Assembly: GCF_900108345.1 (NCBI RefSeq)
Contig: NZ_FNVV01000014.1
Span: 806,001-870,000, forward strand
Direction: 5' to 3'
From: Bacteroides ndongoniae
GTDB taxonomy: Bacteria > Bacteroidota > Bacteroidia > Bacteroidales > Bacteroidaceae
DNA: 64,000 nucleotides
Shown here: one piece after another, positions 1 to 8,333 of the stretch
Layout: the number at the start of each line of letters is the position of its first letter
Position numbering within the stretch: position 1 is the stretch's first letter
Notes under the pieces: model-generated
What the model saw: the letters and a program-made list of their open reading frames with translations, nothing else
Told to the model about the DNA's origin: nothing
Database searches by the model: none
Position numbers and translations under genes: made by a program

Positions 1-3000
1 CTATCAGCATGGCTCCGATCATGGCGATGGAAAGCGGCTTTTGCAGCTCCGAGCCCATGTCGAACGAGAACAGCAAGGGCACCATGGCAAATATGGTGGT
101 CAGCGAAGTCATCACAATGGGACGCAAACGCCTGCGGCCTGCCTCGTGTATGGCCTCCAGCAGCGGCATCCCGCCCTTACGCAGCTCGTTGATGGCATCC
201 AGCTTCAGGATGGAGTCGTTGATGATGATACCGCAGGTCACTATCAGTCCGATGGCCGACATCAGGTTCAGCGTATGCCCGCATACCCACAGCAGCACCA
301 GCGAGAAGGCGACATCGACCGGAATCTCGAACAGCACGATGAGCGGTTGCAGGAAACTTTCGAACTGTGCCGCCAGGATGAAATACATCAGTAGGATGGA
401 AACGAACAGGATAACGACCAGCTCGTCCAGCATCTTCTGGTTCGAGAAGAAGCTTCCGCTGAACACGGTGTCCCACTCGTCCGAAGCCTCGGTCACCTTG
501 TCCACCCCAGCCATCAGCTCGGGCGCATCTTCCACGTCGTAGAAGCGGAAGGGAATGTATTCCCCGCTCTTTCCGGCAGTGATGGTCTTCAGGTCTTCAC
601 CTGCCGTCACTTTCACCAGCATCGAAAGGGGGACGTACTCTACCTGCCCCAGTCCGTCGGGGCGTGTCTGTATCAGGGTGTTCTGCAGAATCTCGTTGAC
701 CGTCTGCTCCTCGCCCACGATGCTGACGGGCAAATACTGCTGATAAGAGTGGAGCATGGCCACGCTGTTCTCCTTGAAAGCTGTTTTCAGGGTCCGGTAC
801 AGTTCGTCGTAAGCCACGTTGTAGAGCAGCAGACGTTCTTGCAGAATACTGATGTTCAGCTGGTTTTCGAATGCGATGCCCACAGGAGGATTACCGGTAG
901 TCTTTGCCAGCTGCTTTTCCAACTCGCGCAACTTTTCCGCTTCGGGAGTCCGTTCCTTGCTCCGGGCATACAGTTCGGCTACGACATCGGCCTCGCCGGT
1001 GACAAACAGTTTCTCGAACACCGTCTCGGGAGGCGAAAACGAAATGACCGCATACGGATAGTGCTCGGCCACATAGGCATAGACCGCTTTCTGCAACGGA
1101 GCGATTTCTTCGGGCTTCTCTGTCTTGAAGTACAGTTCCGCTTCCGACGACGAAAGGGGGCGGTCGCGTTCCAGCAGGTAGTCCTGCTGACCGATGGCTG
1201 CGGTGCGTTCCACCGTCTTTCCGGCAAAATGCTCCAGCAGACGGTCCACCCTGTCGCGGTTTTCATCCACGTGGATGTTCTCGTTCCACTCGACGCGTGC
1301 CAGCAGCTCGTTCTGATCGACGGCCGGCATCCGCTCTTTGTCGATGAAGCGGAACATGAACACGCAAAGGGGGATGGAGACTGCACAGAACAACAGGCTG
1401 ACTGCCTTATGCCGGAATACCCAGTCGACTCCGGCATCGTAGAAGCGATCCATGGTATGCTCCTTCAGCGGATTGGGGATGCGAACCCGGCTGAGCCACG
1501 ACTTCTGGTGCAGCTTTGTCCCATAAGCCAGCGAATAGAGAACGGGCAGCAACAGGATGCCCGTGAAATAGGACACAAGCAAACCTGCCGTTACGGCAAA
1601 CGCCTGATCGTAGAACAGGGCACCGGCAATGCCGCTCATGAATATCAGCGGGACGAACACCGCCACCGTCGTCAGCGACGAACTCAGCATGGGCGTGATG
1701 ACTTCACTGGCTCCGGCGATGCAGGCACGGTGCAGGGTAAAGCCCCGCTCGCGGTACTGCGAGATGTTTTCGGTGACAATGATGCTGTTGTCCACCATCA
1801 TACCCTGCGCCAGTATCAGTCCGGACAGCGAAATGATGTTGAGCGACATGTTGAACAGGTAGAAGACCAGAAAGCAGACTATCAGCGACACCACCATACT
1901 CAGCCCGATGATGAGCGGCGAACGCACGTCGCCCAGGAACAATACCGCCACAATGCAGATGAACAGGAAACCCAATGACAGGTTCTGTTGCAGGTTGTCG
2001 ATGGTGTAGTCCAGCAGTTCCGTCTGGTTGCGGCTGATGCTGAAGTCGATTTCGGGATAAACCCAACGGAAATAATTCATCACACCGTTCACCGCTTCCT
2101 TCATCTTGTCCATATTCTCGTCGGCCTGCTTGATGACAGCCAGCGTCACGGCGCGCTTGCCGTTGCTGACCGACAGTCCACGCTCATCGACCGGCACAAT
2201 GCCTACCTGGCAGAAGTCGCCCAATCGGACAATGCGGTCGCCCTTACGCAGCAGGATGTTTCTGACGTCTTCCTCCGTACGCAGCAGGGTCGAGAACTTG
2301 ATGCTGTATTCGTAATATCCGTCGCGCACGCTCATGCTGCCCGGCTCTACGTTGTTCTGCGACAAGGCGCTCTCGATGTCGCCTATCGTCAGTCCCAGCA
2401 CAGCCAGCTTGGCCGGATCGGGAACAATGCTCACTTCTTTCTCTACCAGTCCGGTCACGTCGACCATCGCCACTTCGGGCAGCTGTTCGATGCGTCTTCT
2501 GATTACGTTTTCGGCAAACTCGCACAAATCCAGAAAGCGGTCGTCGGCCTGCATGTTTCCGATGCTGTCGTCCTTCAACGTCAGGTTCAGGTAGAAAACG
2601 GGGATGTCCGTCGCGCTTGCCTTCACCACCTTGGGCCGGTCCGTATCCTTCGGCAGATAGTTCATGGCGGCGTCTATCTTCTCGTTCACCTCGATGAAAG
2701 CCAGGTCGGTATTGGTGCCGTAGTCGAAGCTCAGCCGGATGATGCCGGCACCGTCTCGGGTCTCGCTGCTCATGTCCCTCAGTTTCGAGACTTGCACCAA
2801 CTGTTGGCGCAGGGGCCTTACCACCGTGTTCTCCAGTTCGCGCGCCGAAGTGTTGGCCACCGACACCTGCACGGTAATTTCGGGTATGGCGATGTCGGGC
2901 AGCAACGACACGGGCAAAGTAGAATAAGTCACCAGCCCCACGATGAAGCATGCCGCGAATGCCATCAGCACGGCAATGGGCCGCTGTATCAAGAACTTTA

Positions 3001-3004
3001 TCAT
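1..3004 (-). CDS. RND efflux permease, 3' end beyond window
   Basis: Inner-membrane proton-driven transporter of the AcrB/MexB (HAE1-like) superfamily that works with a periplasmic adaptor and an outer-membrane channel to expel drugs or lipophilic compounds. The reading frame is open from an ATG at 3004 to the window edge (about 1001 codons); I followed it through several joints and saw no frameshift. The N-terminus (MIKFLIQRPIAVLMAF) is the usual RND TM1 start. TM4 carries GMMVDNSIIVTEN with Asp405, the proton-relay aspartate. The second half carries the matching IINDSILKLDAIN segment. A long hydrophilic loop lies between the TM1-TM2 and TM7-TM8 positions. It starts 27 bp after the adaptor gene and is certainly co-transcribed with it. 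The substrate cannot be told; only one Asp is present in TM4 where AcrB has two. Confidence 0.93.
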   Translation of the reverse strand, partial: MIKFLIQRPIAVLMAFAACFIVGLVTYSTLPVSLLPDIAIPEITVQVSVANTSARELENTVVRPLRQQLVQVSKLRDMSSETRDGAGIIRLSFDYGTNTDLAFIEVNEKIDAAMNYLPKDTDRPKVVKASATDIPVFYLNLTLKDDSIGNMQADDRFLDLCEFAENVIRRRIEQLPEVAMVDVTGLVEKEVSIVPDPAKLAVLGLTIGDIESALSQNNVEPGSMSVRDGYYEYSIKFSTLLRTEEDVRNILLRKGDRIVRLGDFCQVGIVPVDERGLSVSNGKRAVTLAVIKQADENMDKMKEAVNGVMNYFRWVYPEIDFSISRNQTELLDYTIDNLQQNLSLGFLFICIVAVLFLGDVRSPLIIGLSMVVSLIVCFLVFYLFNMSLNIISLSGLILAQGMMVDNSIIVTENISQYRERGFTLHRACIAGASEVITPMLSSSLTTVAVFVPLIFMSGIAGALFYDQAFAVTAGLLVSYFTGILLLPVLYSLAYGTKLHQKSWLSRVRIPNPLKEHTMDRFYDAGVDWVFRHKAVSLLFCAVSIPLCVFMFRFIDKERMPAVDQNELLARVEWNENIHVDENRDRVDRLLEHFAGKTVERTAAIGQQDYLLERDRPLSSSEAELYFKTEKPEEIAPLQKAVYAYVAEHYPYAVISFSPPETVFEKLFVTGEADVVAELYARSKERTPEAEKLRELEKQLAKTTGNPPVGIAFENQLNISILQERLLLYNVAYDELYRTLKTAFKENSVAMLHSYQQYLPVSIVGEEQTVNEILQNTLIQTRPDGLGQVEYVPLSMLVKVTAGEDLKTITAGKSGEYIPFRFYDVEDAPELMAGVDKVTEASDEWDTVFSGSFFSNQKMLDELVVILFVSILLMYFILAAQFESFLQPLIVLFEIPVDVAFSLVLLWVCGHTLNLMSAIGLIVTCGIIINDSILKLDAINELRKGGMPLLEAIHEAGRRRLRPIVMTSLTTIFAMVPLLFSFDMGSELQKPLSIAMIGAMLI

Positions 3005-3031
3005 AACCCTCTCTGTCTTGTCCTGTTGTTA

Positions 3032-4117
3032 CTACTTTGTTTCCTCTACTACGGTGACGGGCGCTTCATGGGCCAAATTCACGTTGCCGGTGGCTATCAC
3101 CAGGTCGCCTTCTTTTATCTCTTCCCCCACGAGCGTATAGCTGTCCGAGTTCTCAAGCTGTGTCTGCACATAGTTCCATATCGCCATATCGTTCTTCAGC
3201 GTAAACACCACCTGCTTGCCCGAGCGCAGCACCAGCGCACTCTTCGGTATCACCAACTGGTCGGGCAGTTCGCGGCGTACCTTCACCCGCACGTTCATTC
3301 CGCTGAACAGTTCGCCGCGGCTTGCCACCGTTGCTTTCACGTTCACCATGCCTTTTTCATCTACCAGGGGATTGATTTCCGAGATGCGTCCTTCGTATTT
3401 GGCTCCGGGATTGGCATAAGGCGACACCGTCACCTTATCGCCCTGCTTGATCAGGGGCAATTCATTTTCCAGCACCGTAAAGTCTACTTCCATCCGGTTG
3501 GAACCGATCACCGTACAGAAGGCATCGGCAGTCGACACCCTGTTATAAGGCTTTGCAAAAAGATTGGCCACCACCCCGTCGAAAGGTGCCCGCAGCGTAG
3601 CATGTTCTTCTTCGTAGCGTGCTATTTCGTATTGATAAAGAGCCTGGTCGTAGCCGCTTTTCACCTTGGCCAACCGCATGACGTCGGCGGGCACACTGGC
3701 CGTATCGCCTACAGCATATCCCTGCCCTATCAGTACGTCCTGCAATTCCAGTTTGGCTTTTGCCAGCGCGTCAGTTGCCTGAGCCGTCTTATTCTGCAGA
3801 AGGAAAGGGTCCAGTTCGGCCAGTGGCTGATTCTTTTTCACACGTGTTCCGTTTTTCACATATATTTTTGCCACCACTCCTCCGGTTTCGAAATTCAGGG
3901 CTGCTTCTTCTGCCGCTTTCATTTTGCCGTTGCTCACCAGTTCATGATAGAAGGTCTGTCGTTTCAGAGGCACCACCGTCACTTCAGTTTTCTTGTCCGG
4001 CAGCACGGTATTCACTCCCTCTTCTTCCACCGTTTTTTCCTTACCGGCTTCCGAACACGCTCCCAACAGGAAAGGGAGCATTCCACAAAATACGCAAGTG
4101 TAAAAAAGTATTTTCAT
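3032..4117 (-). CDS. RND efflux periplasmic adaptor lipoprotein (HlyD/MFP family)
   Basis: Membrane-fusion subunit that bridges the RND permease to an outer-membrane factor. I chose the ATG at 4117 (361 aa) because it opens a lipoprotein signal (MKILFYTCVFCGMLPFLLGAC, lipobox LLGAC); an upstream in-frame start at 4189 would bury this signal. The lipoyl-like halves are visible as ALNFETGGVVAKIYVKNG and ATLRAPFDGVVANLF around a short coiled-coil hairpin. Beta-barrel (VDFTVLENELPLIKQGDKV) and membrane-proximal segments follow. First gene of a two-gene operon with the permease; no TolC-type gene is present in the window, so it may lie past the left edge. A consensus promoter sits at 4201-4232. 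Confidence 0.93.
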   Translation of the reverse strand: MKILFYTCVFCGMLPFLLGACSEAGKEKTVEEEGVNTVLPDKKTEVTVVPLKRQTFYHELVSNGKMKAAEEAALNFETGGVVAKIYVKNGTRVKKNQPLAELDPFLLQNKTAQATDALAKAKLELQDVLIGQGYAVGDTASVPADVMRLAKVKSGYDQALYQYEIARYEEEHATLRAPFDGVVANLFAKPYNRVSTADAFCTVIGSNRMEVDFTVLENELPLIKQGDKVTVSPYANPGAKYEGRISEINPLVDEKGMVNVKATVASRGELFSGMNVRVKVRRELPDQLVIPKSALVLRSGKQVVFTLKNDMAIWNYVQTQLENSDSYTLVGEEIKEGDLVIATGNVNLAHEAPVTVVEETK

Positions 4118-4200
4118 CGTATTCTTATAGTTATTTGTTTTCAATGGTATTATTATCTTGTTTTCACATGTATACTTTTCCTGTTCCACTTAAGGATTTC

Positions 4201-4232
4201 CAAAAGTATGCAAAGGATTCGAGCTTTGCAAA
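4201..4232 (-). promoter_or_regulatory. Bacteroides-type promoter of the efflux operon
   Basis: On the minus strand a -33 TTTG (4232-4229) is followed after exactly 20 bp by a -7 TACTTTTG (4208-4201), a full match to TAnnTTTG. The distance to the adaptor ATG is about 85 bp. Just upstream (4233-4258) the short direct repeat GTCAG occurs twice (GTTGTCAG..TTGTCAGTCAG), a possible regulator site. Confidence 0.8.
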
Positions 4233-5223
4233 CAGATCTGACTGACAAAAACTGACAACCCTTATATCCAGCAGATTACGCCTATAAATAGCACAACATT
4301 GAAACGTTTCCGAACGATTTTGTAATGCCGGTGAACGATTTTATACACTATTTCAGACGTATGTATCCATTCCTGAAGGCGATTCAAAGCCCCATCCACA
4401 CCCCAAATCAACTCGCTTCCGCCGGTGAAGGCACAAAGTCCGAACGATGTAGAATGAGCAAAATTTATCATTATAAGCGTTCGTCGTCAGGACCGTTTCC
4501 TATCTGCCCGAAAGAGAAATAATGCCTACTGTCCGAAAGATCCCACAATGTAAAGCAAGGTTCCATCTTATCATTCTGCAACAGGATAACAGGACGCCAA
4601 GAGGAAAAGGCATAATACCACCCCATAAATCTCCTTCATACAGTTCATGTTTGATATTATCATTTATTTAAGTTTCGCAAATGCCCAACTTATTAGTTGA
4701 CAAGGCTTCAGTTAACAAGTCTACTAGGCTGGAACTCAACTATTTGATAAACAGCCGTTTGAAACAGCTCGCTACAAACACCTTGTCAACTCATCAACTT
4801 GCTACTCGTTACTCGTCAACTGCAACTTGAGCTTGCAAATTGAAAATCGACGAAGTCAAAGTTGAGCTATACACCCCGTCATCCCGAGCGTTGCGTTTTA
4901 ATGGCAACTCTCCTATTTTGACAGCCTCAAATGTAACAGATTTCTTTTTACTGGAATACGGTAAAAACGACTTCTTATACGACAAAAACGACTTTTGTTT
5001 CCTCATTTCGTTCCTAAGCCCTACGCTTCTGACATTCATAAGTACCTATCCGGCAGCAAGAGAGAGAACAAGAGACACCTATAATACCCGGATGTCATGC
5101 CAAGAAAAAAGAACAGCCGGCTACAGGATATAAGCAGACAAATCGGAAGAGAGTGCAACTCTTCGCACCGCTTCTATCCCGCAGCCGGCTATCATTTATA
5201 CCGGACAACGTAAAAGAGAAACT
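4233..5223. other. Intergenic stretch of about 1 kb without a supportable gene
   Basis: Only short open frames without recognisable protein character occur here. The left part (4260-4670) is AT-rich unique sequence. The part 4671-4838 is one copy of a dispersed repeat shared with 27037-27195. The rest, up to the pepC stop, shows no further element I can name. Confidence 0.6.
4671..4838. repeat. Dispersed ~160-bp intergenic repeat, copy A
   Basis: The block starting AAGTTTCGCAAATGC and ending CAACTGCAACTTGAGCTT is repeated with perhaps 80-85 % identity (estimated by eye) at 27037-27195, in the same orientation. Inside, AGTTGACAAGGC (from 4695) and ACCTTGTCAACT (from 4780) form a 12-bp imperfect inverted repeat. 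The 3' part breaks into roughly 7-bp units (ACTTGCT, ACTCGTT, ACTCGTC). No coding potential is shared by the copies. Confidence 0.75.
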
Positions 5224-6630
5224 TTATTCCTCTTCGGCAAACATCGGATCCCAGGCAGGCAACTTGATCGGCTCCTGACGGAAAAGCTTCATCACCTTTT
5301 CGGGCACATACTTCGTCTCGACTACCAGACGGAACATATATTCGTCAAACCAGCGGTCGGTCATGATGAGGTGTCCTTGCCAGCCGCTCGACGCTCCCCA
5401 GCTGTTCTCCACCAACCACTTCACGGGCTTGCCGTCCTTGTCAAGGTCGACACCGGCCAGGGTCATGGCGTGGCTCGATCCGCTGGAGAAGGTGGCGATG
5501 CGCTGCTTCTTGTCCATGCCGAAGGTAACTCCCATCAGCGAAGCATAGTCGTAATTGTTCACGTCCAGCAGGCCGCGCTCGGAGTTGAGTTGCTGACCCA
5601 CGTCGCACGAGAAGTACATCATCGTACTGTCCTTCAGCGAAGCGATGGCCATCTGCTTGATATCTTCAATAGGCAGGTTGACGTACGTCCAGTTGTGTCC
5701 GTCGTAACGGTGGCGGTCGTAGTCTATCTCGTAAGTCTTATAGTATTCGCGCGTAGGATCGTTCATCAGCATCACGTAGTCGGTCAGCAGCTTGGTATCG
5801 CCATACTTCTGGAGGAAGGTCATCGGCGTGTGGTGTTCCGTTTCTACCGGATTGCCCTTGGCGTCCTTGCGCACATAGTCGAACTCGGCAGGCGGCATGC
5901 CCAGGTTGAGCACCAGCATGCGGTAGACAGTACCCAGCATGGCGGTCTTCTCCCGCTCCAGCTCGTCGGCCTTGGCACCACGTGCCACCATGTCACGCAG
6001 TTGCAGGCCATATTCCTTCAGCTTCAGGCTGATGAGCGATGCCATACGCGAGGTGTTCGAACTGCTGTTTGTCTCGGGCATGGCCTCGGCAGGCACCAGT
6101 CCGTACTTCGACACGATGTCGGCCACTCCCGTAAACGTACCGCCGTCGCTCAGCGGATGCTTGAAGAGCCACTCCACCGTCTGGTCGCTCATGGGCAGCT
6201 TGCCGGTGTCGATAACGCCTTGCAGGAAGAGGTTCGACTTCTCCAGCTGATCCCAGAAGAAAGGATAAACTTCGGAAAACTCGAACGACGGAAAGCCGAA
6301 ACGCGCCATCGTCTTGGCACGCATCACGTTCAGCCCCGTAAACAGCCAGCAACGACCGGACGACTTCTGGTCGGTGATGCCGCTGGACTTGACACGAACC
6401 GAGAAGTGTGTGTCCATACCTTTCATATTCTCCTGGTTCAGGGCCAGACGACGGATATCGTTGTTGCCGATGGCATTGCGTAGTGCCTTGTCGGCAGGTG
6501 TCCCCTGATAACTTTGACGAATCTGTTCGAGCATAGAAGGACTGATTCCTCCTTCACCGCCTCCCTGCGCACTGGCCGAAAGAAAAGCCGTCGTGGCGAG
6601 AACAAATACAGATAACAAATGTTTTTTCAT
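5224..6630 (-). CDS. pepC: Exported aminopeptidase C (bleomycin-hydrolase-type C1B cysteine peptidase)
   Basis: Papain-fold peptidase that removes residues from peptide N-termini. The 468-aa protein starts with a signal peptide (MKKHLLSVFVLATTAFLSASAQ), so unlike the cytosolic PepC of Firmicutes it should act in the periplasm. The catalytic triad is visible: Cys94 in QKSSGRCWLF, His387 in GSSHAMTL, Asn409 in VENSWG. The oxyanion Gln88 precedes the Cys. The length is normal for the family. Transcribed alone; a TATATTTG box at 6850-6857 would give a leader of over 200 nt that contains two different 7-bp arrays (6668-6829). Confidence 0.95.
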   Translation of the reverse strand: MKKHLLSVFVLATTAFLSASAQGGGEGGISPSMLEQIRQSYQGTPADKALRNAIGNNDIRRLALNQENMKGMDTHFSVRVKSSGITDQKSSGRCWLFTGLNVMRAKTMARFGFPSFEFSEVYPFFWDQLEKSNLFLQGVIDTGKLPMSDQTVEWLFKHPLSDGGTFTGVADIVSKYGLVPAEAMPETNSSSNTSRMASLISLKLKEYGLQLRDMVARGAKADELEREKTAMLGTVYRMLVLNLGMPPAEFDYVRKDAKGNPVETEHHTPMTFLQKYGDTKLLTDYVMLMNDPTREYYKTYEIDYDRHRYDGHNWTYVNLPIEDIKQMAIASLKDSTMMYFSCDVGQQLNSERGLLDVNNYDYASLMGVTFGMDKKQRIATFSSGSSHAMTLAGVDLDKDGKPVKWLVENSWGASSGWQGHLIMTDRWFDEYMFRLVVETKYVPEKVMKLFRQEPIKLPAWDPMFAEEE

Positions 6631-6667
6631 AACGATCGAAACAGTTTTTATTGTTGATAAAATATGA

Positions 6668-6829
6668 TGATTAATGGTGAATGGTCAATGATTAATGGTG
6701 AATGGTTAATGGTCAATGGTGAATAGCCTAAGAAATTCTTCATTCTTCATTCTTCATTCTTCATTTATTTTATTCTTCATTCTTCATTCTTAATTCTTCA
6801 TTCTTCATTTTTCTCCATTCTTCATTTAT
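6668..6829. repeat. Two adjacent degenerate heptamer arrays in the pepC leader
   Basis: 6668-6725 is built from 7-bp units of the type TAATGGT/GAATGGT/CAATGGT. 6735-6829 is built from units of the type ATTCTTC/ATTCTTA, the reverse complement of the GAAGAAT arrays found elsewhere in the window. Both lie downstream of the pepC promoter box, so they would be transcribed. No open frame is present. Confidence 0.75.
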
Positions 6830-6849
6830 CAAAATCCCTCCCAAGCTGA

Positions 6850-6857
6850 CAAATATA
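6850..6857 (-). promoter_or_regulatory. -7 box upstream of pepC
   Basis: TATATTTG on the minus strand is a full match to the Bacteroidetes -7 consensus TAnnTTTG. I see no good -33 TTTG at the usual distance. It is about 220 bp from the pepC ATG. Confidence 0.5.
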
Positions 6858-6960
6858 ACACCTTTTTTGAAAAATTTAGTATTGTCTTTAGAATAATTGT
6901 CCATTTATAAGGAAACTGATTCAAATAAAATAGTTTTCTTTGCACCCTCATTCGTACGAT

Positions 6961-8166
6961 ATGAAGAAATTTATCCTGAGCTTGATAGCCCTGCTGGCAC
7001 TGACCAGCCTTTTGCCTGCACAAGAAGTGCAGACAGACTCTGTAAAGACCGAAGACAGCCACGCACTGACCCGTAAAGAACTGCATAAGCAAAAAGTGGC
7101 GCGACGCAATCTGCACTACAACATTCTGGGCGGTCCCAGCTATACCCCCGACTTTGGAGCCGTATTGGGAGGAAGCGCATTGCTGACTTTCCGCATGAAC
7201 CCCAGCGACACCACCCAGCGACGTTCAGTAGTCCCCATGGCACTTGCCTTCATGTTCAACGGCGGCATCAACCTCTTTTCCAAGCCACAGCTCTTCTTCA
7301 AGGGCGACCGTTTCCGCATCTTCGGTAAGTTCTCGTACAAGAATACGCAGGAGAATTTCTACGGCTTAGGCTATACCACCAACCGCGACTATGTGCGTAG
7401 CGACACCACCAGCCAGTACCGTTACAGCGGCATACAGGTGAATCCGTGGTTCCTCTTCCGTCTGGGTGAAAGCAACTTCTTTGCCGGACCGCAGATCGAC
7501 ATCAATTACGACCACCTGACCGATCCAGCCAAACACCTCGTCAACGAGCCTACCTACCGGGCAGCCGGCGGAACCGACAAGGGCTATAAACAGCTCAGCT
7601 CGGGTATCGGCTTCCTGCTGACCTACGACAGCCGCGACGTACCTGCCAATGCCTACACCGGCCTTTATCTGGACGTACGTGGCATGGCCTACTCGAAAAT
7701 CATCGGAAGCGACCAGAACTTCTACCGGCTGGAGATAGACTACCGCCAGTACAAGCCTCTGGGCAACCGGAAAGTGCTGGCCTGGACCGTACAGACCAAA
7801 AACGTATTCGGCAACGTGCCCCTTACGCAATATGCCCTGACCGGTACTCCTTTCGACCTGCGCGGCTACTACATGGGACAATACCGCGACTATTCATCGC
7901 ACGTCGTACTGGCCGAATACCGCCAGATGATCAACACCGACCAAAGCAACTGGTTCAAACGCGTCCTGCATCGGCTGGGATTCGTGGCATGGACCGGATG
8001 CGGCTTCATGGGTCCTACGATGGGCAAAATAGAAGGTGTCCTTCCCAATTACGGCGTCGGACTGCGCATCGAAGTACAGCCCCGTATGAACGTACGCCTG
8101 GATCTCGGGAAGAACACCGTCAACAATCAGACTCTCTTCTATTTCAATATGACGGAAGCCTTCTGA
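6961..8166 (+). CDS. BamA/TamA-type outer-membrane beta-barrel protein
   Basis: Outer-membrane protein of the surface antigen (D15/Omp85 barrel) class. I chose the ATG at 6961 because it opens a signal peptide (MKKFILSLIALLALTSLLPAQ); the frame extends 21 bp further up without a sensible start. After an ~45-residue polar linker the rest (about residues 50-401) is a run of alternating beta strands. It includes GTPFDLRGYYMGQYRD, which resembles the conserved (V/I)RG(F/Y) lid-loop motif of Omp85 barrels, and it ends in an aromatic C-terminal residue (MTEAF). POTRA domains are absent, so it is a barrel-only member with an unknown role in assembly or lipid traffic. It stands alone and converges with the next gene. 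Confidence 0.85.
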   Translation: MKKFILSLIALLALTSLLPAQEVQTDSVKTEDSHALTRKELHKQKVARRNLHYNILGGPSYTPDFGAVLGGSALLTFRMNPSDTTQRRSVVPMALAFMFNGGINLFSKPQLFFKGDRFRIFGKFSYKNTQENFYGLGYTTNRDYVRSDTTSQYRYSGIQVNPWFLFRLGESNFFAGPQIDINYDHLTDPAKHLVNEPTYRAAGGTDKGYKQLSSGIGFLLTYDSRDVPANAYTGLYLDVRGMAYSKIIGSDQNFYRLEIDYRQYKPLGNRKVLAWTVQTKNVFGNVPLTQYALTGTPFDLRGYYMGQYRDYSSHVVLAEYRQMINTDQSNWFKRVLHRLGFVAWTGCGFMGPTMGKIEGVLPNYGVGLRIEVQPRMNVRLDLGKNTVNNQTLFYFNMTEAF

Positions 8167-8333
8167 TTTGAAGGAGAATGAAGAACTTATTAAATGGAGA
8201 ATTGATAATGGATAATTGAGAATGAGTTTGCGCGTGTTCATTCTTCATTATCCATTATCCATTCTCAATTCTCAATTATCTTAGGTATCGGCTTTAACTT
8301 CTATAACTTCTATAACTCCTAAGGACAATCTCC
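8167..8333. repeat. Heptamer array forming a long hairpin between convergent genes
   Basis: Units such as GATAATG, GATAATT, GAGAATG (8203-8224) are answered by CATTATC, CATTATC, CATTCTC, AATTCTC, AATTATC (8246-8280). Together they can fold into a long imperfect stem around GTTTGCGCGTGT. The position between two convergent stop codons fits a bidirectional terminator role, but no clean T-tract is present. Confidence 0.65.

Noticed and set aside
749..1978. 409-codon open frame on the plus strand
   Set aside because: Antisense to the RND permease, same reason.
1..3004. Possible frameshift in the RND permease gene
   Set aside because: The frame reads through from the ATG at 3004 to the edge without a stop at the joints checked.
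1988..4255. 755-codon open frame on the plus strand
   Set aside because: Antisense to the RND permease and adaptor. His/Gln-rich translation typical for the reverse of GC-rich Bacteroides genes.
4262..4522. Short frames of 65-69 codons on both strands
   Set aside because: No start context, promoter, motif or partner; likely chance frames in a spacer.
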